From Argyresthia goedartella (lineage: Eukaryota; Arthropoda; Insecta; Lepidoptera; Argyresthiidae), in the NCBI GenBank assembly GCA_949825045.1, contig OX463829.1:3782001-3846000 (forward strand): 64,000 nucleotides of DNA, read 5' to 3'. Both the position numbers and the translations under genes were made by a program. A model generated the notes under the pieces. That model was not told the origin of the DNA. It worked only from the letters and a program-made list of their open reading frames with translations, and searched no databases. The first letter of the stretch is position 1. Every line of letters begins with the position of its first letter. Shown here piece by piece: positions 41,170 to 52,189 of this stretch.

Positions 41170-41720
41170 CTTTTTTTTATGAAGGAACTACAAATGTACG
41201 GTTTTCGGTTTTTCCTTTACTTGTGCTGTACTGTATTGACCTCGCTTCGTGCCAAATTCCATGATTCTAAGTCAACGGGAAGTACCCTATAGGTTCTGAT
41301 TCCCTTGTGAAATAAATGTTTACGCGTCCTTGAGAAAAGGCTCTTGACATATGGGCGGACGGACAACGAAGTGATCCTACACTTACGCAAATCCTTAAAA
41401 ATGTTTACAAAATACTTTATGAAATTGATATCAATAAGTCAAGACCGTGGCTTACAATTTCTAAAAAACCAAATTTCTACGCAATTGAAAGATACGGCTC
41501 TTCAATCAGCTGAACTGCTAGCCTTGCTTGATACTCGCAAGGGAAACGAAACCTATAGGTGCTTTCCAATTACCTAGAAAAATTAAATTTGGCAAGAAGA
41601 AAGTTCTTATAAGCACAAGTACAGGATAAAATCCGAGAACCCAAAATTTGTAATTCCATCACAACAAAACATAATTTGTTGGGAACCCTCAACTCAAAGT
41701 ACTCGTACTTGGCCTATTTT
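41170..41720 (+). repeat. Lepidopteran TACGGTTTTCGG-type dispersed repeat, copy 1
   Basis: Contains 'TACGGTTTTCGGTTTTTCC', 'TTCGTGCCAAATTCCATGAT', 'TCAACGGGAAGTACCCTA', 'GGACAACGAAGTGATCC' in order, the same order as at 61320-61735 and 62155-62235. The middle of this copy (41380-41650) is diverged. Non-coding; the 77-codon frame at 41344-41577 is incidental. Confidence 0.65.
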
Positions 41721-41974
41721 TGTTTTATTTGTATATTTTTTACGGGCCTTAACTTTTCTTGTAGAATGGCACGAAACGATTTTATACTTCTCAAGGAATT
41801 AAATTTTATTTTTAAATGGCATAGCAACGTGAAGTAAAGAAATAAAGAAATAAATTATGGTTTTGTTCCGTAATTGGCATTCCACGATTTATATTATTAT
41901 TATTATATTTTTATGAATTTTTCATTTCACTCTTGTAATAAAGAGGTTCCGATACACGGGCTTACGCCAAGTGC

Positions 41975-44412
41975 TTATCTACTAAAGATCACGGTCCTTG
42001 CCCATGAATTCTTCCGTACAATTCTACATGTATTTAGTATTGTTGCTTTTTGAAGAAGTATGTGTGTGGATCTGGGTATATTTAATGTTTTCAGACTAGT
42101 GTGTAATGTGTATGGGATGACTCCTGTGGATGAGATGACTATTGGGATGGTTTTGACAGATTGTACCTGCCATTGAGTTTTAATTTCAATGGCAAGGTCT
42201 GTGTATTTTGTGTTTTTTTCTGTAAACGTTGTGGTAAGGTTGTGTGTATTTGGTATGGCTATATCTATGAGAAATACTGTTTTGTTTTGTTTATCGTGGA
42301 GAGTTATGTCAGGCCTGTTGAAATGAATAGTTTTGTCGGTAATTATAGTTCTGTCCCAGTAGAGTTAAAGTTTGTTGATTCTAAAACTGTTTGAGGTGTG
42401 TATTTATAGTAGGCTATTTTTTGTGCAATCAATTTGTATCTGAATGCGAGGTGTTGGTGTATGATGGCTGCAACTTGGTCGTGGCGATGTTTATAATCTG
42501 ATTGTGCGAGTGATCTGCAGGCTCCTGTGATATTCTGTATTGTTTCTGAACTATTTTGGCACTGTCTGCACATGTCGCTTGCCATTGTGCGGTCGTGTAT
42601 GATATGTTTTCTGTAGTTACGAGTATCTATAACCTGGTCCTGTATGGCTGACATAAATCCCTCCGTTTCCGGGAACAGCTCGCCTTTCTTAAGCCACGCG
42701 TTCGACGCAGTTTTGTCGACGTTAGGGTTGGCTAAGTCTAAGCGGTGTCTGCCGTGGAGGGATTTTCGTGTCCAGATGTCGATTTTCTGTTGCGGTTTGA
42801 TGATAGTTTCATTTATCTGAGCTTGATGGTCTTGTAGGTTAAGTGGAGTATGTTTAAAGTCGGACTGAGCGACGGCATTGTGCAGGGTTGAGTGCGATGA
42901 TTTCGCGTGAAAGAACCTTCTTAATGTGGTGATTTGTTTGTTGTGTAAATTTTTTAAGTCTATTATTCCCCTTCCTCCTTCAATTTTAGGTAGTGTGAGT
43001 CTTTATATGCAAGAGCGTGGATAGTGTTTTCTGTATTTAGTCATAAGTGTGTTGATGGTGCGTTGGTGTTTTATTAAGTCTGATTGGGACCAGTTGATTA
43101 TACCGAATAAATATGTGAGGATTGGGATGGCGTATGTGTTTAATGCTTTGACGGTATTTCGAGCGTTCAACTGTGTTTTAAGTATGCTATGTATCCGTCT
43201 CCTAAACTTCTGTGTGATTGTTTTTTTTTGTCTCCCTTTGATGTATCTGTTGCGTTTGATAGTAACCTAAGTATTTATATCCTATCTCGTTATCCACTGG
43301 ATCTATTTGATCTCCGTTCTCTAATATGTATGTATTGCTCTCAACTTTTCCTCTATGAACTGATTGTATTTTGCACTTATCTATTCCGAACTCCATCTGT
43401 ATGTCATTAGAAAACTGTTGTGTTAGATCTGCAAGTTTGTGTATTTCTGTTAAGTTACTTCCATAAAGTTTTATATCGTCCATATATAGTAAATGTGATA
43501 ATGTGTGGTGTGTGTCATCAAACTTTATTTGGAATCCTTTTTTTGTGTTATTGAGTAGATTTGATAGTGGATTGAGTGCCAGGCAAAACCAGAGGGGACT
43601 CAGTGAATCGCCCTGGAAGATTCCTCTGCGAATGATGATTTTGTCAGTCTGTATTGTATTGTTATCATTGTATAACTTAAGAATAGTGTTCCAGGTCTGC
43701 ATGGTTGTTGATAGATATGATATGATAGTGAACTTTATAGTGTTGTAATACGTAGATAAGCTATGTGTGCGGTACAGAGTCAAAGGCCTTCTTATAGTCA
43801 ATAAACATAGTGTTAATGTTTCTTTTTTTACGAAGAGCTTGTTTAGATGCGACCGCATCGACGATAAGTTGCTCCTTGCATCCCTGACTGAATTTGCGGC
43901 ATCCTTTTTGTTGTTCAGCTAGTAACTGGTTGGTGTTTACGTGTTTTTATATGAGTTGACTAAGACATGCTGTTATTATTTTGTATATGTTTTGGAGACA
44001 AGTTATGGGTCAATATTTAGCTGGGTTTATGGTATCTGTGAGGTAGCATATAGGTAGTTCCTTGTGTAATGTAATATGGCATGTGCTCCGGATTTTGTAT
44101 AAAATTGTTTATCTGTAATAATAATATTGGGTGGGTGATTGTGAGTTTTTTGTACCAGTAATTATGAATTTTATCAGAACCGGTGGCCTTCCAGTTATGT
44201 GTCTTAGCTATTACTGAAATTAGAGTATCTATAGTGATACCATCAAATTTCATTCCTGGAACATTTTTGAGAGCATGCTGGTCATCTGAGATCCATTTGC
44301 TATTATTGTGTGTTACTGGCTTTGACCATATGTTTGACCAGAAGTCATGTAATGCTTCTGGTGTAGGTGCTTCTTGCGATTGTGTGGGGCGGTTTGAGTT
44401 TTCGGTGAGCAA
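41975..44412 (-). pseudogene. R4/Dong reverse transcriptase and restriction-like endonuclease
   Basis: From 44412: ALHDFWSNIWSKPV, NWKATGSDKIHNYWYKKLT; frameshift near 44040; NPAKY-PITCLQNIYKIITA; FIDYKKAFDSVPHT near 43790; frameshift near 43770; GIFQGDSLSPLWFCLALNPL and the catalytic LLYMDDIKLYGSN (YMDD near 43488). The Cys/His segment is CRQCQNSSETIQNITGAC then YKHRHDQVAAIIHQHL (42580-42440). The usual His of ET-I-x-H-I is Asn here. After a one-base loss near 42365 comes the endonuclease: YWDRTIITDKTIHF, NRPDITLHDKQNKTVFLIDI and KYTDLAIEIKTQW, giving the PD...D...K-type catalytic layout, and a stop at 41975. Confidence 0.82.
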
Positions 44413-44464
44413 AGATCTATAAAACTGTTTTTCATTTGTGTAGATAGTCTTGTTTTGTGTTTTT

Positions 44465-46039
44465 CTAAGAGTTGTCAGTTTGTAACGGCGTAAACGACTT
44501 GCTAATGCATTCAGCTTTTGTTTTAGAGTGTCTTAAAAATTGAGAAAGGTCTGTGTTATCTGGTTCGTATTGGGAGTGTACCCTATATTGTAGCTTGATT
44601 CGTTCAACATGTTGTTGGACATTGGAGCTGGTGTTACCTTGTGTATAATGTGTTAACCTGCTTATATCTGCTCTAAGGTCAGCTGTTCTCTTTTCTAATC
44701 TTATTTGCCACGCTGGTATCCTATTTTTATTGGGGTATTGCGATTCGTTGGGTCCTCGTATTTTTCCACCATTGTAAGTGATGGCAGTATGTGCTGCGCA
44801 GAAAATTATTGTTTGTGATGTATTAAACTCGGTTTCAGTACTAATGTGTTTTGGTAGTATCTTTACGTTAATGGTGTGTACTAGAATAGCAAATTGTCTA
44901 CTTGGTTTCTGTTTGGGTATATATGGCCTTGATGTAGGGTCGACGTCTTTTAAATATGCTAGTGTCTTGGTGAATAGTTCGTCCAACTCTCCAATTTGTT
45001 CTTCATGTAGTACTACAAAATTGTTGCGTTGATTGTGTGGGTGTGTGGTATTGGCTTCACTTTGGTGTTCCTCTCTTTCCGGATTCGATAACTGATGATG
45101 GGTGTCATTTTGTGATGGTGATGAAAGGTGTGTGTGAATCTGTGATTGAGTTGGTAGTGAATTAACGTGTACTTCGGTACCTGATTCTATTTCCATGGCC
45201 ACTTCATCCCGTATATGCTGTAATCTATTGTCGGTAATGTATTTATTATTAATGATGGCTCTAAGTTGGTCAGAGATTCTCTGTTCAGAGAAGTGTGCTA
45301 GGTGAGTATGTGCAGCTATCACAGCGGCGTGTAGTGTTGGTCTGTAGGAAGTTTTGTTGGACTCAAGCCAGGTTATCTTGTAGTAAATGCGTATTATAGT
45401 CTCGTTGATGTTATTGCTCCAGGTCATTCTTTGTCGTGGAGTATTTGTTGTGTTTAAGATTTGTGTGAAAAGTTGACTGTTTGATTGTGAGTTTTGGTTT
45501 GTTTGAGGCTGGTTATCACGAGATGTAGCTACTTCTATTCTAATTTCATTCAGGACGTTTTGTGTTAGTAATTTAGTTCTGAGGATTGCTCTTCTTTGGT
45601 CTCCGACTCTTTGTCTAGAGGCATTAATTTGTGGGAATTCAGTTGTAAATATGCGGTGCATTTCTGGTAGGTAAGATCTGGTATTCTGTTCAAGATTAGA
45701 TGCTATGAGATATGCACGCCATATGGAGCGGTTCATATCTTCCGTCCACTTTATTCTCGTGCTGGTCCTGGCAACAGTGGGTGCAGGAATTTCGGCGAGT
45801 GCCCCCTGCACAACATCTGTCCGGTTGGATATTGTTGGTGAAGATGGGGGTGAGATGGGCGAAGTCTGTCTCGAGAAGCTATGCCGTGATGATACGCTCT
45901 CATAAGAGAAAAGACTTTGTGGTGATGATGGAGATGGAGGTGATTCGGCTGTAACATTTTCGGGTTCAGCCCCAGCGAGAGCCCGCCTGTTCAGCTTCTC
46001 GCCTCTATTATTATTACATTTAAGACTGCTGTCAAACAA
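44465..46039 (-). pseudogene. R4/Dong ORF, N-terminal region with duplicated DNA-binding-like module
   Basis: 524 codons. After a Ser/Pro-rich leader (residues 30-75), two modules of about 77 residues follow: 96-171 (RIKWTEDMNRSIWRAYLIAS ... IRIEVA) and 204-281 (RMTWSNNINETIIRIYYKIT ... IRDEVA). They share a spaced pattern (W...N..I.R.Y...LE.N..SY.P..H...QR..DQ.RAI...K..T...L..IR.EVA), so they arose by duplication. A third region (FVVLHEEQIGELDELFTKTL ... RPYIPKQKPSRQF) precedes the RT. Myb-like target binding would fit by analogy with R2-group elements. The frame runs off into a stop at 44465 because one base is missing near 44530; the other frame (LNALASRLRRYKLTTLRK) carries on. Confidence 0.75.
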
Positions 46040-46070
46040 CTGATAAATAAATAAATAAATAAAAAATGCC

Positions 46071-47101
46071 TCTTTTAAGGCTTATTCTATTAATTATTGT
46101 TGTCATACATATTTGGGCGGTTATGTGGCAATTTTTTGAGAAAGCTTAACTTTTAGCAAAGACAAGATCTTAATATGTAATTGGCTAATGTGAATATCGT
46201 TATCACCACCATCCATATTAAATAATCAGGAATAGCTCGAAGACTTCTGCCATGTGATAGGGTTATGTGTTTGACCTCTATGAATATAGACTTCTGTTAA
46301 CCGAATTTCATAAATCATACGTCATTAGATTCATCTTGATAGCGCAAGTGTATCTGGGTACATTAAATTAAAAAATCTGCGCTTTAATGTGCAGGCTAAA
46401 AAAATTTTTTATGTTACTCGAGTGGGGTATCAAAATAAAGGGCTTTAAAAGACGAGTACGGAAATATATACTGACCTTATGAAAGCTGTGAATAACAGAC
46501 ATTCATTAATAAGAAGAAAAATAACGTAATTAAAAATAGATAGAATAATAATTTATTCATTGGAAATGATGATTAATGGTATACAAATAAAGCCATCATT
46601 TTAAATGAAATAAATATAAATGACACAAAAAGAAAGCAATCCAAAAAAAATATTTTTTATGTATTTTTAATTACATTTTTTATCAATAGTTATGGATATC
46701 ATACTAAACGACTTTATTTTTTACTTTCCATGCTTGAAATGATCTTTTGTAATTGGATGCGTTTACTGTTTCAACCGGTACTAAAGTGTAGTGATCCAAA
46801 AAATCTCATCTCTTTTTGGATGAACTTCGGGAGACACCTTGTTTAATTATGATATGACAATTGAGGCGAGCGACACAGCCAATCCCTCGCAATGCCTCAG
46901 CAACTCTGCCGCCTGAAGTAGACATGAGTAGTTCACGACTGATTGAATATCACTCAATCAACACTCATTCGAATGTGTATTTACTTAATTTAGTTCAATG
47001 CATCTCTCTTCGTCATCCATTTCTCGCTGGCATCGCTCTCCGCTATACGCCAATTAATTTCAAAAGTTGCGCCGTTCGCCGTTTTTTCATCCCTATCTCA
47101 T
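46071..47101. other. Spacer; left approach to the minisatellite
   Basis: 46071-46850 is AT-rich without recognised features. 46860-47101 is less AT-rich ('CGCAATGCCTCAGCAACTCT', 'GTTGCGCCGTTCGCCG') and merges into the repeat array ('CTCGTTCTGGTATGGCGGAC'). The 88-codon frame 46861-47127 is without recognised domain. Confidence 0.45.
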
Positions 47102-47815
47102 TGACTCGTTCTGGTATGGCGGACTAAATGAACTACTGAATGAAATCTCTCATACTTCTACACGAACTGTATTTCCCATTAACTCGTCCTGATATGTTGG
47201 ACTAAATGAACTACTGAACTAAATCTCTCATACTTCTACACGAACTGTTGGACTAAATGAACTACTGAACTAAATGTCTCATACTTCTACACGAACTGTA
47301 TCTCTCATTAACTCGTTCTGATAAGAAGGACTAAATGAACTACTGAACTAAATCTCTCATACTTCTACATGAACTGTATCTCTCATTAACTCGTTCTGAT
47401 AAGGTGGACTAAATGAACTACTGAACTAAATCTCTCATACTTCTACACGAACTCATTTCTCATTAACTCATCCTGATATGTTGGACTAAATGAACTACTG
47501 AACTAAATCTCTCATAGTTCTACACGAACTGTATCTCTCATAAACTCGTTCTGATAAGGCGGACTACATGAACTACTGAACTAAATCTCTCATACTTCTA
47601 CACGAACTGTATCTCTCATAAACTCGTTCTGATAAGGTGGACTACATGAACTACTGAACTAAATCTCCCATACTTCAACACGAACTGTATCACTCATTAA
47701 CTCGTTCTGATAAGGTGTACTAGATGAACTACTGAACTAAATCTCTAAAACTTCTACACGAACTGTATCTCTCATTAACTCGTTCTGATATGGTGGACTA
47801 AATGAACTACTGATC
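47102..47815. repeat. Minisatellite, ~78-bp unit, about 9-10 copies
   Basis: Unit contains GGACTAAATGAACTACTGAA, CTAAATCTCTCATACTTCTA, CACGAACTGTATCTCTCATT and AACTCGTTCTGATAAGGT in order, about 78 bp. One unit near 47248 has lost the last ~30 bp (GAACTGTTGGACTAAATG junction), giving a 48-bp variant. Copies differ by scattered substitutions (AACTCATCCTGATATG, AGAAGGACTA). It ends near 47815 at 'CTACTGATCTACATGATTG'. Non-coding. Confidence 0.9.
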
Positions 47816-48231
47816 TACATGATTGAAGTTCACTGACAGAAAAGATAAACTTCAATGTTTTCCTTTCACCGCACGCATTTGCGCATGTCTAGCCTGAAGC
47901 CCTCGCACATACTCCAATGCATTTTTTTTTATTATTGATTATTTCTTAATTTCATACACATACATTTTACACATTTTTTTTGATGCAAAAACAATATTAA
48001 TATTATTTTTATTAGATCCTAAGAAATAGCAAATTTTTGATGAAAAACATCAATTTACTTGTTGTTATCGTGTAGAAAATATACAAATATATTAAAACAC
48101 AAATATTGAAGGAAAATAATGTCTTAATAGCATATATATAGGGAAATGTCTCCTTTACGAGGAGTAGCGCTTGAAAGATCAGCATTTATCAATACCCTAA
48201 TAATATAAAAATAGTTATAAGGTACGTAACC
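47816..48231. other. AT-rich spacer
   Basis: Nothing recognised apart from T-rich and A-rich simple sequence (47925-48010). Confidence 0.5.
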
Positions 48232-48264
48232 CTACACTTTGATCTTAGCCAAAAGGCCGAGAAG
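48232..48264 (-). pseudogene. U2 snRNA 5'-end fragment (33 nt)
   Basis: The minus strand reads CTTCTCGGCCTTTTGGCTAA then GATCAAAGTGTAG, identical to nucleotides near the 5' end of U2 snRNA (the segment just before the branch-site recognition region). The rest of U2 is absent: sequence diverges after GTGTAG and before CTTCTCGG. It directly abuts a non-LTR retrotransposon 3' fragment on the other strand, so it most likely came by template switching or by insertion into a U2 copy. Not a functional snRNA. Confidence 0.8.
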
Positions 48265-48500
48265 TGTATGCAGGTCGATGAGACAGCTACCCACGGCCTG
48301 CTGGAATGTTTTGGCGTGGCCACACCACGGATCGCCGAGGTCGCTTCAGGAAGTATTCGGCAACATCAAGGGTTTGCTAGGTTTCCTACAGGAACTGGGT
48401 TGGCAGGAGTAGTGCCCCCAACCTACATCGCGCAAAACAGGCGCAAATTGAAGTCGTCGAGTTGCGGAAAATCAACACGCGATAAACTTTAACTAACCCT
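48265..48500 (+). pseudogene. C-terminal end of a non-LTR polymerase plus 3' UTR
   Basis: QVDETATHGLLECFGVATPR (48268-48330) and, after a frameshift, LQEVFGNIKGLLGFLQELGW followed by QE and a stop near 48411 form the usual end of a LINE polymerase (Cys/His 'E...H.LLEC' region, then 'L..FL.ELGW'). A GC-rich 3' UTR ('CGCGCAAAACAGGCGCAAAT') follows to about 48495, then a scrap of the GGTTCC repeat ('CCCTTCGGGTACGGAACC'). Confidence 0.65.
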
Positions 48501-48599
48501 TCGGGTACGGAACCATAAAAACCTATCCCGATCCCTTTCAGATTGACACTTAATAAAAATACGATAGATTTACACGATCTGTCATTTTAAGCGATTGTG

Positions 48600-49130
48600 A
48601 TTGATGAAACGTCACTTTATATATTTCAGTTACTTTCACAGCAATATGTCATGTAGCATTCTGTTGTGGGGTACAGCCGCAGATATCCAATCGGTATTTG
48701 TACTACAGAAGAGAGAGCAATTTGCTCCATTTATAATATGAAATCACGCGATTCTCTCTGGGAACGATTTAAGGAGATCAATATTCTTAAAGTGGCTTGT
48801 CAATACATATATGAAATCTTATTGTACGTTCGGAAAAATACTTTTGTCACAAATTGCGATGTTCATAATTTCAACACTAGAAATAAAAATAAACTGAATG
48901 TACCTACCTAGATTTCGGTTGCAAAATGTTAATGGTTCATTTATGGGGAACTGTATACGCTTTATAATAAGTTACCAGAGGGAATTGATCTACTACCCAT
49001 GCAGTGATTGAAATCATGTATTAAGGTTCTCATAAAGAAAGTCTATTACACTATTAATGACTATGTTAAAGACAGAACTGCATCGCCTCAATGCCCCAAG
49101 CTCCACGATATTCATAAAGATAAAATAAAC
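48600..49130 (+). mobile_element. Diverged relative of the CR1-like element, C-terminal fragment
   Basis: Plus-strand frames give a SYFHSNMSCSILLWGTAA-type stretch and SLWERFKEINILKVACQYIY, then CDVHNFNTRNKNKLN, homologous to the region just upstream of and including REKFKQINILTFVSQYIYDN at 28.2 kb but clearly more distant. The reading frame is broken at 48910 and beyond. It ends near 49130 with an A-rich sequence. A separate, older family member. Confidence 0.75.
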
Positions 49131-50454
49131 GTAACTTTTTTAAATGCAACAATGTAATTAAAAGTCTGGTCATAAAATTAAGTGTTCAAAAGTGCTACGT
49201 GAGGATTTGACTTTTGAGCATTTTATTAGCTTTAACGAAGAATACAAGTCTGCTACCAATAAACCAGAGTATGGTCATGCTCACTTAAATGTCTTTGCGT
49301 GCGGCGGCATTGTGTAGCGGGTGGCTCTTCTCCCTCAAATATGGCGAGGGGGGTGATGGCTGGTGCATAAGTCATACTCGTGAACGGGTGCTGCTTGGAG
49401 GGACTGGTTCAGTCTGGTTTCTCATAAGTTGTGTTCATTACAGCTCCTGTTTATTCCTATTTCATTTTTTGTAAAATTGTTATTTTGCCAAATTTTGTTC
49501 AATGCACCTAAATTGGCACTTATAGGTTGGATGTTATAATATTGTCATTAGATAACATTATTTTTATATTAATCATTGTGTTATAAAAAATATATACGAA
49601 AATTAAAAAAAATACTTCTCCCTAGATTTTCTTGGTGCTATCTTCTCTGACGGGCGTATTTTCGAAGCACTGGTAGAGTTAATCGAGTTTCCTTTTCCTG
49701 TACGAGATTCAGCCATGAATCACCACTTGAAAGAGAAATTTCCTTTCTCAAACTCAGACCCTAATCAGTAACGAATTAGTTAAGTTGATCATATTTCATT
49801 TAACTTTTATTTTTCTGCATGTATAAATGTCTGACTTGTAAAAGACCATTATTTTTGCCTACTTAATAATAACAAAATATAAAAATATTTAAGTTTGTGT
49901 TTGAAAGCGATCGCAAAGTGAAATTATCCAAATGTTTAAGTCATGCACAATATCACAACCAATACATTAATATTGAACCACAGACAACACAGTTGCAGTA
50001 TCTTTGCAACAAATAAGCACCATTCCATCAATGTACGAATACCCCGCTGTACATAATAAAAGCTTAACATAGGTATAATACAATTATTTTAACTTTTTTA
50101 ACGCTCGCCACTTGTCGGCTTTAAATTTTCTTTTAAATCATAAATCTATAAACTGTTTTCAGATTTTACCTGAATATTCTCTTCATAATACACCTCTGGG
50201 CCAAATTTCAAGTTTCCAGGACATTTTGATCGCTTTCTGCGACTAAAACCGAATTTCTTTACCGCTTCACACTCCTCGGATTTTGTTTTTTTTTATCGTG
50301 AATCAATCAACTGTTTTGAGATTTTTCCCTCAATACATGATACACCTCTGTACCAAATTTTAAGTTTCCAGTACATCTTGATCACTTTCAGTGAATAAAA
50401 CTGGGAAGTGTCGAGCGCTTAAGTTAAGTAATCGAACTATACTTAAATAAATAG
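49131..50454. other. Spacer with a repeated non-coding motif
   Basis: 50140-50410 holds two diverged copies, about 130 bp apart, of a motif containing 'ATACACCTCTG', 'CCAAATTT.AAGTTTCCAG' and 'TTTTGATCGCTTTC / CTTGATCACTTTC'. An antisense version is at 1935-2010. A related end, 'CTAAAACCGACAAGTGTCGA', is at 63430. The rest is AT-rich without recognised features. Confidence 0.5.
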
Positions 50455-50560
50455 AGTCACGCTGTTTGTCTTACGGGATGGTAGAGACACAGTTGTGCCC
50501 ATGTTTATTCAATTAGTCAACACTCTATTTTCCACCTAAGGACTTATCGTTTACAGGTAC
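50455..50560 (+). repeat. Dispersed repeat 'D', copy (5' part only)
   Basis: 'GAGTCACGCTGTTTGTCTT' and 'GGTAGAGACACAGTTGTGCC' match the first third of the family; the later landmarks are absent. Confidence 0.5.
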
Positions 50561-50751
50561 TTATCGCATGCACTTACAATTTCGTAAAAGAACGGATTCT
50601 TCACATAACATCCTTTTACATCCTGAATATTTAGCACCCAGACCCTTATCAAAAGCAGTCCTGTACCAAAAATACAAAATATTTTTCCAAATGTCAGCGC
50701 AAAGTTCATTATCCAGTGCGCTTGCCCGATAGGGCCCGGTCCTACGAAGCC

Positions 50752-50983
50752 TTCAGTTCAGTGTAGAGACAGCCACCCTAGCGAGCGCCAGTGTTCTCCC
50801 CGCCCGCCCTACGCCAACTACGCGCGGAATGTAAAACAAACTTTAGCGAGCATCGCAAGTGTGTGATGTGTCTAAATGGATTTGGGTAATGGAACGAATA
50901 AGTTTCTTCGGAGTGTTTTGTGTATGATGCAGAGGTTGTTCGTCGCTTGAAGATGGTGGGAAAACTTTTGGTACTTCTGTCAG
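50752..50983 (+). CDS. Candidate first exon of a host gene with signal peptide (tentative)
   Basis: A CpG-containing, GC-richer patch with initiator-like TTCAGTT (50752) and TTCAGTG (50758) leads after about 195 nt to ATG at 50953 in an acceptable context (TGAAGATGG). The exon encodes M-V-G-K-L-L-V-L-L-S, the start of a typical hydrophobic signal peptide, and ends CAG/GTATGT (donor, intron from 50984), phase 1. No transposon homology was seen here. The next exon is not certain: a candidate begins at 51206. Only exon 1 of a secreted or membrane protein is suggested. Alternatively this is chance in an island of balanced base composition. Confidence 0.35.
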
Positions 50984-51205
50984 GTATGTGGAGGAAGTAT
51001 GATCAAATTAAGTTGCTATTTTGTTAAGTATTATAATAATGTATTAAGTATTCTCCAACTTTTATTTTCGCAATCCTGTAAGCTCTTAGCAAAAACTTAA
51101 TAAGCTTTTTGTGGAAACAACAAAAAATTATTTGGTAAAAAATAATAACTTTTTATTTTTACAAATTTGCAGTTTTGCGCCACTTTAAAAATCCTAAATT
51201 TCTAG

Positions 51206-51294
51206 GCGCCCTTTCAGCCACCCCTGCGCTCAAAGCGCCGCGAGGCGCAAGCGACCGAGAACATTAATAATGGACGGTGCGCGCGGTGAACTTA
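51206..51294 (+). other. Candidate internal exon
   Basis: GC-rich stretch bounded by an acceptor TTTCTAG (ending 51205) and a donor TTA/GTAAGA (51295). Joined to the exon at 50983 it extends the signal-peptide frame with ALSATPALKAPRGA and then hits TAA at about 51266. A separate ATG at 51270 reads MDGARGEL up to the donor. Whether it is a coding exon, an alternative first exon or neither cannot be decided here. Confidence 0.25.
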
Positions 51295-51299
51295 GTAAG

Positions 51300-52189
51300 A
51301 ATTTTTTATAAATATTTTTTGTTAAACATAAAAAAACGAGTAAGTGAGTATAATTTAAACTTGTGTCAAGATAAGTTGGCGTAAACATTAATATCGATCT
51401 TTATAAATATAAATTAATTGTACTATTTTAGCAATTATATATTTATGATACGCGGAGTATGGAGAAAGTTGTTGAAAATAGTGTCCCTAATAAACCCTTA
51501 AAGTGTAAAGCACATTTTCTGAAATCGGTGTAGACAATCAATAAGAGCCCATAAAAAAGATCTCTAGAAACCCAAGATCAAAAAATTATGTTCAAATTCA
51601 CTGTTGGATTTACGCAAAAATCCATACTGACACACCATTTTCAAGAAGTGACGTAAAGGACAAAATTTTTCCTCTTTAATAAAAAAACTCGACGCTTATA
51701 TCCTATCCTCATCAAAACAGATACACATTTTCTTACGCTGGGTGGAGTAGTACCTACAGTAGGTAATATTACTATTCATACAAATTATTTTGTATTTTAT
51801 TTTTTGAGTTTTGGCACGATGATGATGGTCTAGTGATAATTTTATTACATTCTGCCATCAATAGGGAATATCAATGCGGTATAAATTTGACTGAAATTAT
51901 ATTTTTGTGAATATTTATGTATCGTCCTTACAATCTATCTATGGCATACTTTTATTATTTAGTTCCCATTTAATCGTCCTAAATATTAAAATAAAATTGC
52001 AAAAAATGGACAGGAAATTAAAATTTGCGAAACGCCTCACAATCGATCGAAACGACGTCAGAAGCCACGTCCACGACAGGGGCCTCTGATGCCACATCCT
52101 GTTTCGACCGATTGTCAGATGAATCAAACTCTTTGCAGGTACTACTACTTATTCTCTGTCTTTACCTAACTTCTTTCTTAAGCCGAAGT
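51300..52189. other. Spacer, possible exon remnant at its right end
   Basis: Mostly AT-rich. 52020-52135 is GC-richer: on the minus strand it reads an acidic KEFDSSDNRSKQDVASEAPV ending in CEAFRKF and a stop, a plausible 3' coding exon of the THAP-type gene to its right. On the plus strand a Ser/Thr-rich frame (IETTSEATSTTGASDATSCF) is open as well. The strand cannot be settled by sequence alone. Confidence 0.3.

Larger units (their letters stand above)
41893..46070 (-). mobile_element. R4/Dong-type non-LTR retrotransposon with restriction-like endonuclease
   Basis: A single, long, broken ORF (46039 to 41975, minus) has the layout of R4-clade elements: N-terminal DNA-binding-like repeats, central YMDD reverse transcriptase, Cys/His motif and C-terminal restriction-like endonuclease. 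Both flanks are TAA-type simple repeats: 'ATAAATAAATAAATAAA' just upstream of the 5' end (46043-46062) and 'TATTATTATTATTAT' just past the 3' end (41892-41906). Dong of the silkmoth is known to insert in TAA repeats, which supports the assignment. It is almost full length (about 4.1 kb) but carries at least five frameshifts. Confidence 0.85.

Noticed and set aside
44183..45954. Plus-strand frames across the R4/Dong element
   Set aside because: Antisense shadows of the long minus-strand ORF.
46861..47127. 88-codon plus frame before the minisatellite
   Set aside because: No recognised motif, and it runs into the tandem repeat; treated as incidental.
47102..47815. CRISPR-like array
   Set aside because: The repeated unit is the whole 78 bp with no unique spacers, and the DNA is animal; it is a minisatellite.
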